Below are positions 1-11,522 of a stretch of DNA of 64,000 nucleotides, piece by piece. Every line of letters starts with the position of its first letter. Positions within the stretch are counted from its first letter, which is position 1. The DNA lies in contig CAJNDS010002249.1 in NCBI GenBank assembly GCA_905221605.1, positions 62,001-126,000 of the forward strand, read 5' to 3'. Under the pieces are notes generated by a model, which was not told where the DNA came from, did no database searches, and saw nothing but the letters and a program-made list of their open reading frames with translations. The position numbers were made by a program, and so were the translations under genes. This stretch comes from Symbiodinium natans (taxonomy: Eukaryota; Sar; Dinophyceae; Suessiales; Symbiodiniaceae).

Positions 1-1393
1 GAAGTGCTGCCAGAATCTCTGTAGCTCATCCGGCTTCGATCCAGGCAGTCCATGTTTCTCATGCAGGTGGGATAGTAGGACATGGGGAAGAACAATGGGC
101 ATATCCCTAAGCTGATCATGACTTGGTAGCTCACGAGGCAACCCACAGAACTGCTTATTTCAGCTTAAGTCTCTTCATCTTGATGCTCCAGCGTCGCGTG
201 GTCGGATGCCGGTAGCGTACTGGCACGGGAACCCGATGGAGTGGCACCTGGGTGGCAATCGATCTTTAGGGTTTAGGGTATATATAGGGTATAGGGTTTA
301 GGGCTTAGGGCTTAGGGTTTAGGCACCTTCTCGCCTTGCACCATACATTGGGCGATTGGTTTGGGATTATTCAGGTCTATGGCACCTTATCCCTGAATGC
401 TCTGCGTAGAACATCCCGCTCCACATTGGACTCATGGGCTCCATAGGCACCCGCACTTGCTAGGTTCACCAAATCTTGAGCTGGGCGAAGTCCTGCAGTA
501 TCCATGTCCTGGCTGAAATTCAGCACAACACTTTTGCACAAGTATGTACAGACCGATCTACATGTGCACACAGTAGGTCCTTCAAAGCTGCGTGTGCAAC
601 ACTGCGGGCAGCAGCATATGAGAGGTCACCACTTGAAATCATTGTCTTCAGGTGGCCCACGAGGTAGGATGTCGATGCCCGCCCCCCTGCGTGGATCGAT
701 GCTGTATACGTGTATATATGGAATCGAAGCGGGCGGCTTGTGCACATGCCGGTTCTATTTAATGTGACCTTTTCGACCACATCTAGGCACAGAGCGAAGC
801 AGGTTCCCCAGGCCCACCACGTCCGGCAAGCGGCCGAAACAACTCGACTCATGTCGTCTCTTTGAAACGTGTACAGCTATCAGAGCGGTGGATGAAATCA
901 CTAATGTAGACACTTCAAATTGGGCCTCGCGCAAAGACACACGCAGACGTGGTCAAAAGCTGCACCAGCTCAGCACCCTTCTAGGACAGGCAGCCAGGGC
1001 TAGCTCCATTATATCCAAGATCAGTGTTAGGGATCCTTTTTGCTTTTCGGGTTAGGGGCTTTCATAGATGAACAAAAAAGACCCCTTTTTCTTCCTAGAG
1101 GAACAGGGATTAAGTATCGAATACCAAAGATCCCGGAAAACAATAGCAATATATGCACATGTGCCTGTCTAAGATCTGCTGAGGCGACAACACCACGTGC
1201 TGCTGTGAGACGCGCGCCCTGCAATGCTCCCTGTCAGCATTCACTTGCAAGGGCCCTTCTTGCTGGCTGCCTTTGCCTTCGCTTTGCGTTTTGGGGCAGC
1301 TGAATCATCGGAGTCGGCCTTGGGTGAAACAATTGGGTTGAGAGTTGCATTTGCACATTCACACACACACACACACACACACACTTCTTGAAT
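1..1393. other. Region without a supported gene
   Basis: No reading frame here convinced me. It contains a degenerate TTTAGGG-like run at about 263-322 and a pure CA dinucleotide run at about 1361-1384. It lies downstream of the apparent stop codon of minus-strand gene A and may be its 3' flank. Confidence 0.5.
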
Positions 1394-4300
1394 TCAGGTT
1401 GAGGGCTTGTCATCTAAATGCCTACAAGCTTCGAACTTGGATCTGATGGCCCGCATGCCGTTGTTGTACTTGTCCACAGCATTGATCAGACTATCAATCA
1501 AGGGCTCCAAGATAGCCTGGTCTTTCTGGCCTTCCACAATCCTGCCCTCCAAAGCATCGATGCCCTCGGAGACCTGTCCTGAAAGCCAATTGATCTCCGC
1601 CAGGTATCCCTTGTTCATTTCCGGTGACCTGAATTTCCATATATGGGCCCTATCACATGTGCATGGTTTAGGGTGTTCCGGTAGCCAAGCAGGCTAATTC
1701 TAGAGGCAAGGCACGCACGTGCATCTTTGCCCTTAGCACTGTCATCCTTCACCTTCTTCGTCCAAACCTTTGCATCCGTCAAGCAAGTCCTGGCATCCTT
1801 TATCTTGGCCTTGGCCTTGTTCTCATAGTTGACAGGCTTCGGTGCTTTCGGTTTTTTCTTCAAGTCCTCAGCTCCAGCAGGGGCCCCCGTTTGAGAACCA
1901 TTCGAGTTGTTCCGTCGCAGGTTGCTTCTGGCGCCCATCAGATCGGCACCATGCGTGGCATCCAGCAAGCCGGGCCTTGGATGGGGTTTACTTAATATTT
2001 GGGTGTAGGGTTGTCCTTTTGAGTGGGAAGAGGGTTGTCCTGTTTGGAGTGTGAAGAGGGGTTTACTTTCGGTGTGGGGTGGTTGCGACCCTAAACCGGC
2101 CTAATTATCAGCTCTATATAGACCCTTATAAACCCAGAAGCCTAAACACCCTGGCCTAGCTACAGCTAAACCCTAATGATTTATCAGCCCTAAACCCTAA
2201 TTAAAAACCTAATAACACCTAAAGTGGCCCAAGCCCTTGTAAACCCTAGTCTTACAAACCCTGTGCCTGTACATGTGAGTAACAGGTCTCAAATCTAGGC
2301 TAGCTGCAGGAGAGCTCTGGTTCCTTGCCCGCTGACATTCATTTGCGCTTGAACCCCAACTCGCATATTCTCCTCGTCCTGCTGTTCGACTGTGGCTGCC
2401 TTGAAGGTCAAGAACATTTCGTAGTCCTGCCACACACGTAACATCCGATTCTACAACTCTACAAAGCTTCAGTAGCTGGCCGTGGTACATGTACTACACA
2501 GTCCTCCTCCCTGGGAAAGTCAGGGTGTACCTGCCAGTGGGGCGTCCCTGGCAGGTAGTCTCCCTTGATTTGCTGCTGGGTCTTCTTCTCCTGAACCAAT
2601 TGGTCGGCCAAGGTTTTCCCGTGCTCGGTCTTCAAGTCTTTGTATGTTGTGTACCCTCGCAGCCCAAGGCGGGTAGTTCGGGCTTTCTGCTCCGCCTCCA
2701 TGACCAGCTTGCTTGACAGCCAGTCCTCGTTACTGTCAAGGTAAACCTGGAACAGCTTCTTGAGCGTCTTCGTGCCTGTACAGGGTAGAATGTACATACA
2801 TCGATATCAACGAGTCGACTAAAAAAACCTCAGCCTTGGACCCCGGACAACTCTCGATTATAATTAGGGTTTAGGGCCATTTAGGGTTTAGGGTTGCACT
2901 GGGAGCAGCCAAGGCACTCCAGCCACCATCGGTTGCCTTCTGGACGATGACATCCGGGCACTCAGGACCTGGGTGACAGTTATGTGCCCTAAACCCTAAA
3001 CCCTAAAATTCGCGATGAGGTATAACCCTAAAACTATAATAACTCTAATAAACCTATACAATTATAAACCCTAATACCCTTGAACCCTACCCTAATTATA
3101 AGCCTTAAACATGATGACCCCTAAACCCTAAACCCCAAACTTATAATAACACAAGGCAGCCCAGTAGCTCTCCAGGGAACGATTGAAGCGCATTCGTGCT
3201 GCGTGCCTCTCAGCCTTGTCGCGTGCCTTTCCTGCAGCTGCAGCTAAAGTGTCTAAGTCTTCCTCGTCCTCACCATCGGAGGTCCCAGCAGCAATCTGCT
3301 TCTGAAGGGAAGCAAGTGATAGCTTCTCAGTGGGCTTGGTCCTTGCCTCTCAGGGTCATGAAAGCACATGTGCTGCATATATCATGATCAGTAAGTGTGC
3401 TGGAACACATGTCAAAATTAGTGCCTCGATGTCAGCTGTTGTCAATCTTTGCAAGGAAGCAGCAACGGCACTAATCCTTTCCAGACTAGCTTTTGCCGGC
3501 GCTGGTGTTGTAGACTCGGCTGGTGCTGGTGGGGCATTGTCAACCGTCGGTTCCGCCACCATTGCAAGATACGGATCATCAGCCACAATGTCCCTCACCC
3601 TCGCAGGACTGGCTACCGGCAACGCTCTGGCATCCTCTGGCTCCTCCTTCAAGGCAACAGCCTTTCCATTCGGAGATGTCTGTGCCTTGGTCACACTCCC
3701 TATTACCCATGTCTGCATAGGATACACATGAATACAGGCGAAACCCACTTGCAGCAGAGTAGCTTTGACAATAAGATTGCTCAACATTGTCTCCAGCACA
3801 GTGTCAGACATGACACAGATGGAGTCTGTGTCCGAGTCGTCATCACGAGGAGGGCTGAAGCATGCTCCTGGGTCGGGGGCACGATAGGTCTCATCCGGGG
3901 TTTCGCCTGTACCAGCAGGAAAGGGGTCTGCGCAAGCTTCGGGGAGGTCACCTGTTCCACAGCAGGCCATGTGCTTGGGCGGCGTCTTTGGGGCAGCAGT
4001 TGGGGCCACCTCATCGGGCTTAGGGGCATTCTCTGCGACAGCACTCGAAACCACCTCTGGGACAGCACTTGGGGCCACCTCATTGGGATTCTCTGGGACA
4101 GCGCTTGGGGCATTCTCTGCAACAGCACTCGAAACCACCTTTGCGACAGCAGCCACATTGGCATTCTCTGGGACAGCACTTGAGGCCACCTCGTCGGGAT
4201 TAGGGGCATTCTCTGCGACAGCACTGGAAACCACCTCTGGGAGAGCAGTTGGGGCCACCGCACACTCTGGGAGAGCACTTGGGGCCACCTCATTGGGCTT

Positions 4301-5860
4301 CTCTGGGACAGCAGTTGGGGCCACCTCGTTGGGCACCTCATCGGGCTTAGGTACAGCACTCGAAACCACCTCTGGGAGAGCACTTGGGGCCACCTCATTG
4401 GGATTCTCTGGGACAGTGCTTGGGGCCACCTCGTTGCAATTCTCTGGGACAGCACTTGGGGCCACCTCATTGGGCTTCGATGCATTCTCTGGCGCAGCAG
4501 CACTTTCGAGCAAGGTAGGGGCAGGCATGTCCTCGGTGGACTGGGACTCTTGCAGGGTTTGTGTTTCACCTGGAACCCCATCAAGATCTTGGAACGTAGC
4601 CGGTAGTGTGTCATCATCGGCACCAGCAGCCAAGGCTGGCGCGCGGCCCTCCTCTGCATTCTGCCGAGTTGTGACAGCCTCATGAAGAAGAAGGCGGGCG
4701 CTTTGCTGCACGGAGTCCATCTGACGCCACACTTCCAGACGCTCGTTGAATTGGGCCCCAAAGCAGTCCTTCTTACCCAGAACAGTGATCAGTCGATGGA
4801 GCCTTGCACCTGCCCGACCAGTGAACTCATCAACCTTCTGCTGCAGATCCTGTTGTCTCGAATCCAAGCTTTCTAACTCTTTGTAAAGCCAGTTCTCGGC
4901 GATCTTCTTCTTTCGAACATCAAGCTCCGTTGGCTTTTCAGTTGGTAGTGCTTGCAGGATTTTGCCGGTGGCCTTCCTTGCTGCTGCTTCGCGCTCAGGC
5001 AGGGACTCCACAAAATCCCTTTGGTCGTCGATGTGCTGAAGTGTCTCCGACATGAGCCCCTTAAGACTCTGCAGAGCTTCCTCAAAATGCTTGACCCTTC
5101 CCCAATCCAGAAGCTCGGTAGGCCCCACTTCCTGCAGGAAGTCATTCAGCATGAAGTCTTGGAAGCCACGCAGACCATGACTCATCAGTCTAGGGCCAAT
5201 ATCGGCGTCCATGAAGAGCAAATCCCAGCACTGGCTGTCCATGCCCAGGAAGTCATCCAAGAGAAGTGGTTCTCGATCATCCTTGCTGGCACTTTGGCTG
5301 GCCCACGGCATCGTTGCCTGGGTCTCGATGGGACCACCGGTGCCTGAGCTTGCAGTTTCTGGGACTATAGCTGATAATCCAGGGGATAAAGTGCAACACC
5401 TCTTACACAAGAACTCATTGAGTGCTAGCTGCAGTCTTGCCGGGACGATCGCTGTCCACGTAGGTAAAACCTGCTATTCGAGCTCGAGCCATCTGACTTG
5501 GCACTCAGCTGACTGGCAGCATCCTTCTCCGAACTCTTGGCTTTTTTGCAGGGAGGGCTCTTGACTGGGGTGCTTGGACAGGCTTGCGACCCTGGATTGG
5601 TGGCTGGCTCGGCGCACACCTGCTTGGCCCCCATGGTCTGCACATACTTCGGAGGGTTGGCTTTCTTTCTTCCCAATGCTTTGGCAGCAGGAGCAGTAGC
5701 ACCTCATCAATGCATCTTACAGGAATTGTGTTCACAGGGCACATCAGAAGGCTAGATGTAATGTTGCTCTTTTTCCCAAGCCTGCACCAGACTCTTTCAA
5801 GGCCTTTCTAACTTCTTCTGCCGTGTTAGGCGAAGCTTTGCTTCCAGGCTTCGAAGCAGC
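1394..5860 (-). CDS. Gene A: multi-exon hypothetical protein (coiled-coil / low-complexity)
   Basis: No function recognised. Minus-strand exons, read from high to low coordinates: 5860 to about 5785; 5702-5471 (Lys/Pro/Ser rich, GT donor at 5470); 5370 to about 3480 (large exon, charged and probably helical N-terminal part, then a Pro/Ala/Glu-rich repeat); 3346 to about 3155 (begins ARTKPTEKLSLASLQ, with an acidic DGEDEEDLD stretch); 2968-2898 (PECPDVIVQKATDGGW, GC donor); 2775 to about 2494 (TKTLKKLFQVYLDSNEDW); 2426 to about 2290 (DYEMFLTFKAATVEQQ); about 1925-1700 (Lys rich); and 1628-1394, ending in TGA. Each begins after AG in minus orientation. Introns flanking the 2968-2898 exon and those at 2080-2245 and 2990-3150 contain degenerate telomere heptamers. 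The 5' end was not identified. Exons are convincing as coding DNA; exact joins are not proven. Confidence 0.75.
2080..2245. repeat. Degenerate CCCTAAA telomere-like repeat in a gene A intron
   Basis: Irregular CCTAAA/CCCTAA units mixed with TATAAACCC, lying between gene A exons 2426-2290 and 1925-1700. Heavily diverged, so older than the near-perfect arrays of the right half. Confidence 0.7.
2860..3150. repeat. Telomere-like repeats flanking gene A exon 2968-2898
   Basis: TTTAGGG units at about 2866-2895 and CCCTAAA units at about 2990-3145 bracket a 71-base exon. Seen from the minus strand, the exon is preceded by TTTAGGG and followed by GCAACCCTAAACCC. That is the opposite order to most plus-strand exons of the right half. 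Confidence 0.75.
3969..4480 (-). repeat. Coding minisatellite in gene A (NEVAPSAVPE-like repeat)
   Basis: Within the large exon of gene A, imperfect 30-48 base units encode repeats such as PNEVAPSAVPE and VVSSAVAENAP, about 14-16 units. On the plus strand the unit reads roughly GGGACAGCACTTGGGGCCACC. The frame stays open through every unit although unit lengths vary, as expected for selection on a coding tandem repeat. The product would be a disordered Pro/Ala/Glu/Val linker. Confidence 0.85.
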
Positions 5861-6540
5861 CTGCACACAAGACATGCCCACATGATCGTTTCATGCCTGT
5901 AATACCACACAGTCTACATGAAGATTGCAGTCCAGGCACCGCAGCATCTGTAGATGCTTTCCTCGTGTATGGCCCCGGCCGGGTTTTGGTAGAATCCGGA
6001 GGCACCACGGGCATCACACACCGATTCTTCGCGCCGGAAAACCCTCCCCAGGAAAGGGCTCAACGTAAACCCAACGGAACCGGGCAGCCTGAGCCAGGCA
6101 GGCAGGAACGCACAGAAACGCACAGAAACGCACGCGCAGGAGTTCCCCAGGATGGACTTTGACCCCAAAACGCACGCAAACGCACGCAAACGCACAGCAC
6201 TCTGTGCAAGGTCCGGTTTCTTAATTTAGCGCAGGGTCTCGTCCCCATTAGGGTTTCCGCTAAAACCTTTCTTGGGAATGACTTAGGGCTGCCCCAAAAA
6301 AGCTACATCACAAAGACGTCTCGTGTAAGGATATCGGGCTTACGTTTAAAAAACCATTCGGGGGACGGTTTCTGGGAAACTCAGTGGCGAGCATTGCTTG
6401 CAGAAGCAAACTAAGGAGGATGAAGCAGATGAGAAAGCCTCACAGCCGCATTTTGTGCCATGCTGCGAGGGTGTTCCGTCGATGCATGAATTAGAAATTG
6501 AAATGCATACTTGCATAGGCACTGTACCAGACCAGGTCAG
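5861..6540. repeat. Spacer with an ACGCAAACGC minisatellite
   Basis: At about 6106-6200 units of ACGCACAGAA / ACGCACGCAA follow one another (roughly nine short units). The rest of the spacer between genes B and A shows no supported gene. A plus-strand frame at 6398-6622 is judged a shadow of minus-strand exon 6600-6543. Confidence 0.6.
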
Positions 6541-6542
6541 GC

Positions 6543-7107
6543 ATCTAGATTGGGTTTTTGTTGGAGCTCGGGATCAAGCAGGCCCTCAAGAATGCTGTGT
6601 GCAGTGCCTGGGCATTATGTAGCAAGTCGCACATGAGTGTCCACAACAGCAGCTAGAGAGCAGAAGCTACTTCTGCAATTCTAATTCTAATGCTAGATGT
6701 ACTACTAGTAGTTGCAAGACCCGTACCCATAATGTATGAGCTCCCAACTCACCTTCACAAGAGAGGGTAAACACTCATTGGCAACCTTGCATCGGGCTGC
6801 CAACCGCTGCCCGTTGCAGCTGCTTCCTCAAGGAACGTTTTGAGTGGCTCCAGCCCGGCTTCGGACCAATCATACTCCAATGGGGGCACCTTGCAGCCCA
6901 TGTGCAGGCAACAAATGTATTGCATTGGATGAGTGCAGGCAGGTGTTGCACCAGACTCTGAGCACAAGCGTGTTTTGCTGCAATGAGTTTGAAGCAAGAC
7001 ACGGCCACTTCTCCAGTCATAATCATCTGGGCCACATCACGCAAGGGGCAACCCCCTCCAAGTCCACCATGCTTTCCAGCCTTGTCGGCAGGGGGGTGTG
7101 TTGCCAT
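6543..7107 (-). CDS. Gene B: hypothetical protein, at least three exons
   Basis: No function recognised. The candidate start ATG is at 7107 (minus); the first exon reads MATHPPADKAGKHGGLGG and runs to about 6980. A second exon ends at 6753 with a textbook GTGAGT donor and encodes ...ARCKVANECLPSLVK. A third begins after CACACAG at about 6600 and encodes ILEGLLDPELQQKPNLDA, then TGA. Acceptor and phase of exon 2 are uncertain, because two other frames are also open. It lies head-to-tail with gene A on the same strand. Confidence 0.55.
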
Positions 7108-7129
7108 CGTTGCGCAGCCACACAAAAAA

Positions 7130-7680
7130 AGTAAGAATAACAGATCTCTGAAACATATGAATATTACACAGATATACATACACATACATATGTATATATT
7201 GCTAGTATATGTTAATGTATATTATGTATATACATATATATATATATATGTATATAGAGTTTCGGGTCTTTTTGGCTTAGGGTTGTTTAGGTCTAGGGCT
7301 TTTCCAGAGGGGTTAGTTTCTTTTTGGGCTTAGGGTGTTTTAGGGTTCAGGGCGTTTCTTGGTTATGGGCTCCAGGGTTGTAGTGTTTAAATTAAGGCCA
7401 GGGAGTTTTCAGGGTTTAGGGGTTCGTTTTTTTGGTTTGCATTGGGGCTTAGGAAACCCTCAACCCCAAACCCTGAAAACCCCTAAACCCTTAACCCTTA
7501 TAAACCCTAAACCCTAGACCTAAAAACACCTAAATCCTCAGACCCCTGAACCCAAAACCCTACAAAGCCCTAAGCCCTAAGAACCCCTAAACTTATAAAC
7601 CCACAAAACCCTAAACCGTCAGGCCCCCTAAAATACTCCCTAAACCCAAAAATAAAGCCTGCAGAAAAGCTAAACCCGTG
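7130..7680. repeat. AT microsatellite and degenerate telomere-like repeats
   Basis: TATATA/CATACA-rich DNA at about 7160-7255 is followed by diverged TTTAGGG units (7257-7455), then CCCTAAA units (7455-7670), an inverted pair meeting at about 7450. No coding frame is supported. It lies between genes C and B. Confidence 0.75.
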
Positions 7681-7809
7681 CAAGGTGTCCTTGTGGGAAA
7701 CACCCCATATGTATCCCGAATACTTTATAGTCTGCTACGATTAACCTAGCAAGTAGAAGTGCAACTTTAGAACCGAGCCTTCCACCTCATAAGTTCACAT
7801 CCCAATCTG

Positions 7810-9590
7810 GTACAAGGAACCCAACACCAGAAAGACACACATAGAATTGTAATTTACCATGGCCACCCACCTATCCGAGGAACTCCGAACTCCGGACCCT
7901 GGTCTTTGCTGCAGACTGGCAACCAGCAGCGCATCGTGCAGCTGTGCCACTCGTCTTCCAAAGCAGACCGGGTAGCTGCCCGAAGACTCCATATCTCTGG
8001 CCCCAGTCCTTGTCTGAGTTGGGATTTGGAAGAGTTGGGATTTGGAATTCGTAGACTGACCGACGCACAAGTAGTGTTTAGGAGTTTCGACGTAATGCTA
8101 TGCAGGAGGCACTTTCCGGACACCATCCTTTATGGCCACCTTTACCATCTGTTTGTTCAGCTTCGCCTTGCGGCCATCGATTTTGCGCTGCTCTTCTTTG
8201 GTCAGCTTGTTCTTCAATAGCATCGCCCATGGTCTCAGCAGTGGTGATTTTTGGTGGACCGGGTTCTTTTGTGAACACGAAAGAAAACACTTAGTATGTG
8301 CTCTCAGTCGATCAGGCCCCGACACCGAGCCAAAGCCAATACTCGGCTTGCGACACCAGTGATTGAAAACTCCCATCCACCTGACAGCACGCAGGGGCTC
8401 GATCTCTGGGTGTGCTAGTTTTGGTAATTTCTTTTGCCGGGCTTTCTAAAGACACCGATCTGGGATACCTGCAACTCTAGCTAGCTGGTGATGTCAAGGT
8501 GCCATTTCACAGTTGCCGTGTTCATCACTCGACAGTTCAGCGTCTTCAACGAAAGGGCATACTGGAGGTATGGGAACTCTGTCATCGTTGACATTGCTGG
8601 CTGCTCCAGGAACCAGTAAGCCCCACGACAGAGGGCCACCAGGAGCAACAGCACGGACCGCGTGGTCAACAAGTTGCCCGTTCTGACCCAAGCGTGTTCC
8701 TCTTTCCCGAAAGGAAGCGCCCAGCTTCTCTGGTGCTGCGATTTGGAAACCCAAACAAATGACCCGCAAGGGCTACCAAGCCAAACTAATCCGCCCACAC
8801 GGACTCTCAATAGCTTTTGCAACGCCAGAAGAAAGCCTCGTGTTTCGCCAAGGTTCTCATCACCACGATGGAGACAATCAAACAGAAGCCTTAACTAATG
8901 AGTGTTGTGGTTCAGACATGTGCACATTGAACCATTGCACTTGCAAAAGCCATGCGCAGGGCTTAAATGTTTTTGCAGTCCGGCTTCGCTTTGTGGCCTC
9001 TGGCTCCTTATTGCAGAATCTGCTAAGCACAAATTGTGGCTACCCACAGCTGCAGCTCTGCAACTTCGAATTCTTGTGTAGCCAAGCTGCTGAATCCGGC
9101 CGCTATTGAGCCAACACCAGAGAACACCTCGAAGCATTGGACATCCTGGGCCAAGATAGTGCAGGGTCGAGAAACATGGGGATCTGGGACTGTATTGAAG
9201 ATCTACTGTGCAATTTCCAAACCAGAAGCCCGAGACCGCTCTATGTCTAGAACTTACTTTGGGTGTCAAGAAACTCTCTGGCACCAAGGAATGTCTGCAC
9301 AGACATAAGAACAGTAGTCCAGAGCATGGATCCTCGAATGCTAACGAAACCGCAGGCAAGAAGTCTCCTTGCTAGTGCCACACTGGAACTGTGCTAAGCG
9401 CATGTGTCTCTCAGCCTCAGGCACTACAGGTGGTACGTGCAGCATGAGCAGCAGCTGCACGGTCAGGCAGCTCAGCTGCAGGCAACCACACTTTGCTGCA
9501 TTACCATCCATGGTGGGCCGGAAAGTTATGTCGGGGTAACACTTCGGCTGAAACATCACTTCGGGCATGAAAAGACCAAGCAGCACCAGT
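7810..9590 (-). CDS. Gene C: dinoflagellate-specific SPCGSF-family protein
   Basis: Minus-strand exons: about 9560-9370 (Cys/Leu rich, tentative), about 9115-8980 (tentative), 8894-8481 (core), about 8260-8098 (LTKEEQRKIDGRKAKLNKQ, ending in TAG) and about 8040-7870 (tentative). The core exon contains LVWLGSPCGSFVWVSKS, then a Thr/Arg/Leu helix (TTRSVLLLLVALCRGAYWF) and LEQPAMSTM. I recall this order (small hydrophobic strand, PC(G/S)S(F/W), basic segment, NxxxxRxALL, RG(A/V)YW.(V/L)EQP) from a very large, unnamed protein family of Symbiodiniaceae genomes; that is memory, not a search. The Pro-Cys resembles a cytosine methyltransferase motif superficially, but I do not claim that activity. 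Whether 8260-8098 and 8040-7870 belong to this gene is open. Confidence 0.6.
8481..8894 (-). CDS. Core exon of gene C with SPCGSF and EQP motifs
   Basis: It starts after CATTAG at 8895 with frame LRLLFDCLHRGDENLGETRG, runs through VGGLVWLGSPCGSFVWVS and RGAYWFLEQPAMSTMTEFPY, and reaches TGA at 8481. It is the longest single exon of gene C and the best evidence in the window for a dinoflagellate source. Confidence 0.75.
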   Translation of the reverse strand, partial: LRLLFDCLHRGDENLGETRGFLLALQKLLRVRVGGLVWLGSPCGSFVWVSKSQHQRSWALPFGKEEHAWVRTGNLLTTRSVLLLLVALCRGAYWFLEQPAMSTMTEFPYLQYALSLKTLNCRVMNTATVKWHLDITS

Positions 9591-9599
9591 TATAAGTGC

Positions 9600-10500
9600 T
9601 CACAGTTGTGTCTTGCATGTGAAAGAATAGATGTAGCAAGGCAGACATAGCGAGACACACTTTCTGCGCAGAAGATGCACTTCCGGAACTGCGACACGCC
9701 GTGGGCACTCGATCGAACAGCCTAAAGTCAGTTCGCTCGCAGGCTCACAGCACCTAAGATCTCTGCACGCTTTGCTCGCGTGCATCTAGTGATACTCCAC
9801 CGAAACCAAAACCAGAAAGGCTGTGACAGAGAGGCTGTGAGAAGGTCACACAGCTCAGCAGCTGCCCGAAAAATCGTCGCTTCATCGAAATGCAACTTGA
9901 TGTGACTACTTATAAAAACTTAAGGAATAGTAGAGGAATCAAACCCCACGCAGCCAGCTGCACTCTTGAAGACTGCTATCCACAGCTACAGCTGATTAAA
10001 GTAGGCAGGACGTTGCACACATAGGCCTGGTACCGGATATCGAATCTAAAGAGATGCTACCATAGTGCTTTTTGAGCGAAGCAACAAGCCCTGCCAACAC
10101 CCCATCCAGTGAAAATCACTCACACCCAAGGCACATGGACTGCCACATCTGCTGGCGCTGGCATCAATCGCACTTCCTGGGCAGCCGGCTGCAATATGGG
10201 TGTGACTAGGTTCGAGAGTGATCATGCTTCGTAGTTATAATTTCTGGGTTGCGTGCGATGCAAAGTTTTGTTATCAGTTGTTGATTGGGGTGGTCCTTGA
10301 AGCCAAATTGGAAATAAGCAACCACTTACTGCTTAGCTACACCTGGTAATCATCCCACAATGCGAAACCTTCTTGCTACACGAGTTCGGGAAGGAAGATG
10401 TCTGTACTATAGTCCAAGAATCTCGTCCACAATGTCTGACCATCCGGCGACATATTTCGCCAACTGCCACCTGAGGATTGGGGTGGTGTGTGGAAGGGGG
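9600..10500. other. Region without a supported gene
   Basis: Mixed-composition DNA with no convincing frame. A 61-codon minus frame at 9785-9600 has no supporting features. It may hold the 5' part of gene C or an intergenic spacer. Confidence 0.4.
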
Positions 10501-10504
10501 TGGT

Positions 10505-10930
10505 AGAGGTTGCAGGATAAGGTTTATGAGTGTTTAGGGTTTTATGATTTATGGTTTATAAGGGTTTAGGGCCTCGGGACTACGACCAGGGACGCTTGAG
10601 CACATCGATGGGGCTGAGGCACCCTAAACCCTAGTAAACCCTTATAAGCCCTAAACCCTAAATTAATATATATATATATATATATATATAGGCAAACCCA
10701 AGAAGGCGCTCAGGGCACTTGGGTTTCGTGGAATGAAAAGTAGGGGTTCGGGGTGTCGTGGTCAGGGTGATGGGGTGGTAGGGGGGTTAGGGTGTACCGG
10801 GCGGTTGGGGTGGGGGGTGCCAGGGGTGAAGGCTCATGGGTGGCTCTAAATTTTGGCAAGACACGACCGCTCCAATCCTCCATGCTTGAGCCATCCCAGA
10901 CTCGATCCTCCTTTGCCATCAATGTTCACC
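10505..10930. repeat. Telomere-like units, TA run and G-rich tract
   Basis: TTTAGGG-like units at 10520-10572, CCCTAAA units at 10620-10660, a pure TA run at about 10665-10690 and a G-rich segment at 10740-10825. No gene is supported. Confidence 0.7.
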
Positions 10931-10959
10931 TGTTCACAGGAGGAGGAGGCAGAGGGAGA

Positions 10960-10963
10960 GAAG

Positions 10964-10994
<31 letters not shown>

Positions 10995-11206
10995 TGAAAA
11001 CAAAGCAGAGAGAGAGAGAGGGAGAGAGAGAGTGAGAGAGAGAGAGAGAAAGAGAAAGAGAGAGAGGGAGAGAGACAGAGAGAGAGAGAGAGACAAAACA
11101 GAAACAGACAGAGAAGGAGAGAGAGAGAGAGAGAGAGAAAGAGACAGAGAGAGAAAGCGAGAAAAAGAAAAAGAGAAAAGATAGAAAGAAAATGAGAACA
11201 AAGAGA

Positions 11207-11258
<52 letters not shown>

Positions 11259-11315
11259 TAAAAGAGAGAGCGTGCAAGACAGAGAGAGAGAGAGAGATAT
11301 AGAGAGAGAGCGACT
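10960..11315. repeat. GA-rich microsatellite (about 350 bp)
   Basis: Purine-only GAGAGA with AAAGAGA interruptions. Long frames in all three plus and three minus phases (Arg/Glu or Ser/Leu) come only from this composition and are not genes. It lies just downstream of gene D. Confidence 0.95.
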
Positions 11316-11522
11316 AGTGAGAGATAAACACAGCCAAGCAGCGCTGTAGCACGCACAGTCTTCTCTTGTGCGCAGTGTCCTCTTGACGTAAAAGCTGCTG
11401 GTATACAAGGCAATGGTGATCTGGTTCGCGCGCGGATCCTTGTCCATGACATCGTACGGTGGGCACACAGTGTAGCTCCTGAAAAATAACGGGCGGTACA
11501 TGTTCAGGCTTCCTAATATTTG

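Noticed and set aside
3449-4183. 244-codon plus-strand frame, and the 326-codon minus frame at 4761-3781
   Set aside because: Both are shadows of the gene A coding repeat, whose frame NEVAPSAVPE is continuous with convincing exons on either side.
8481-8894. DNA cytosine-5 methyltransferase
   Set aside because: Has a PC motif but I see no FAGxGG, ENV or other conserved motifs; kept as a dinoflagellate-specific unknown.
10792-11501. Long frames of Arg/Glu or Ser/Leu on both strands
   Set aside because: They lie in the GA-rich microsatellite; all phases are open because the repeat has no stops.
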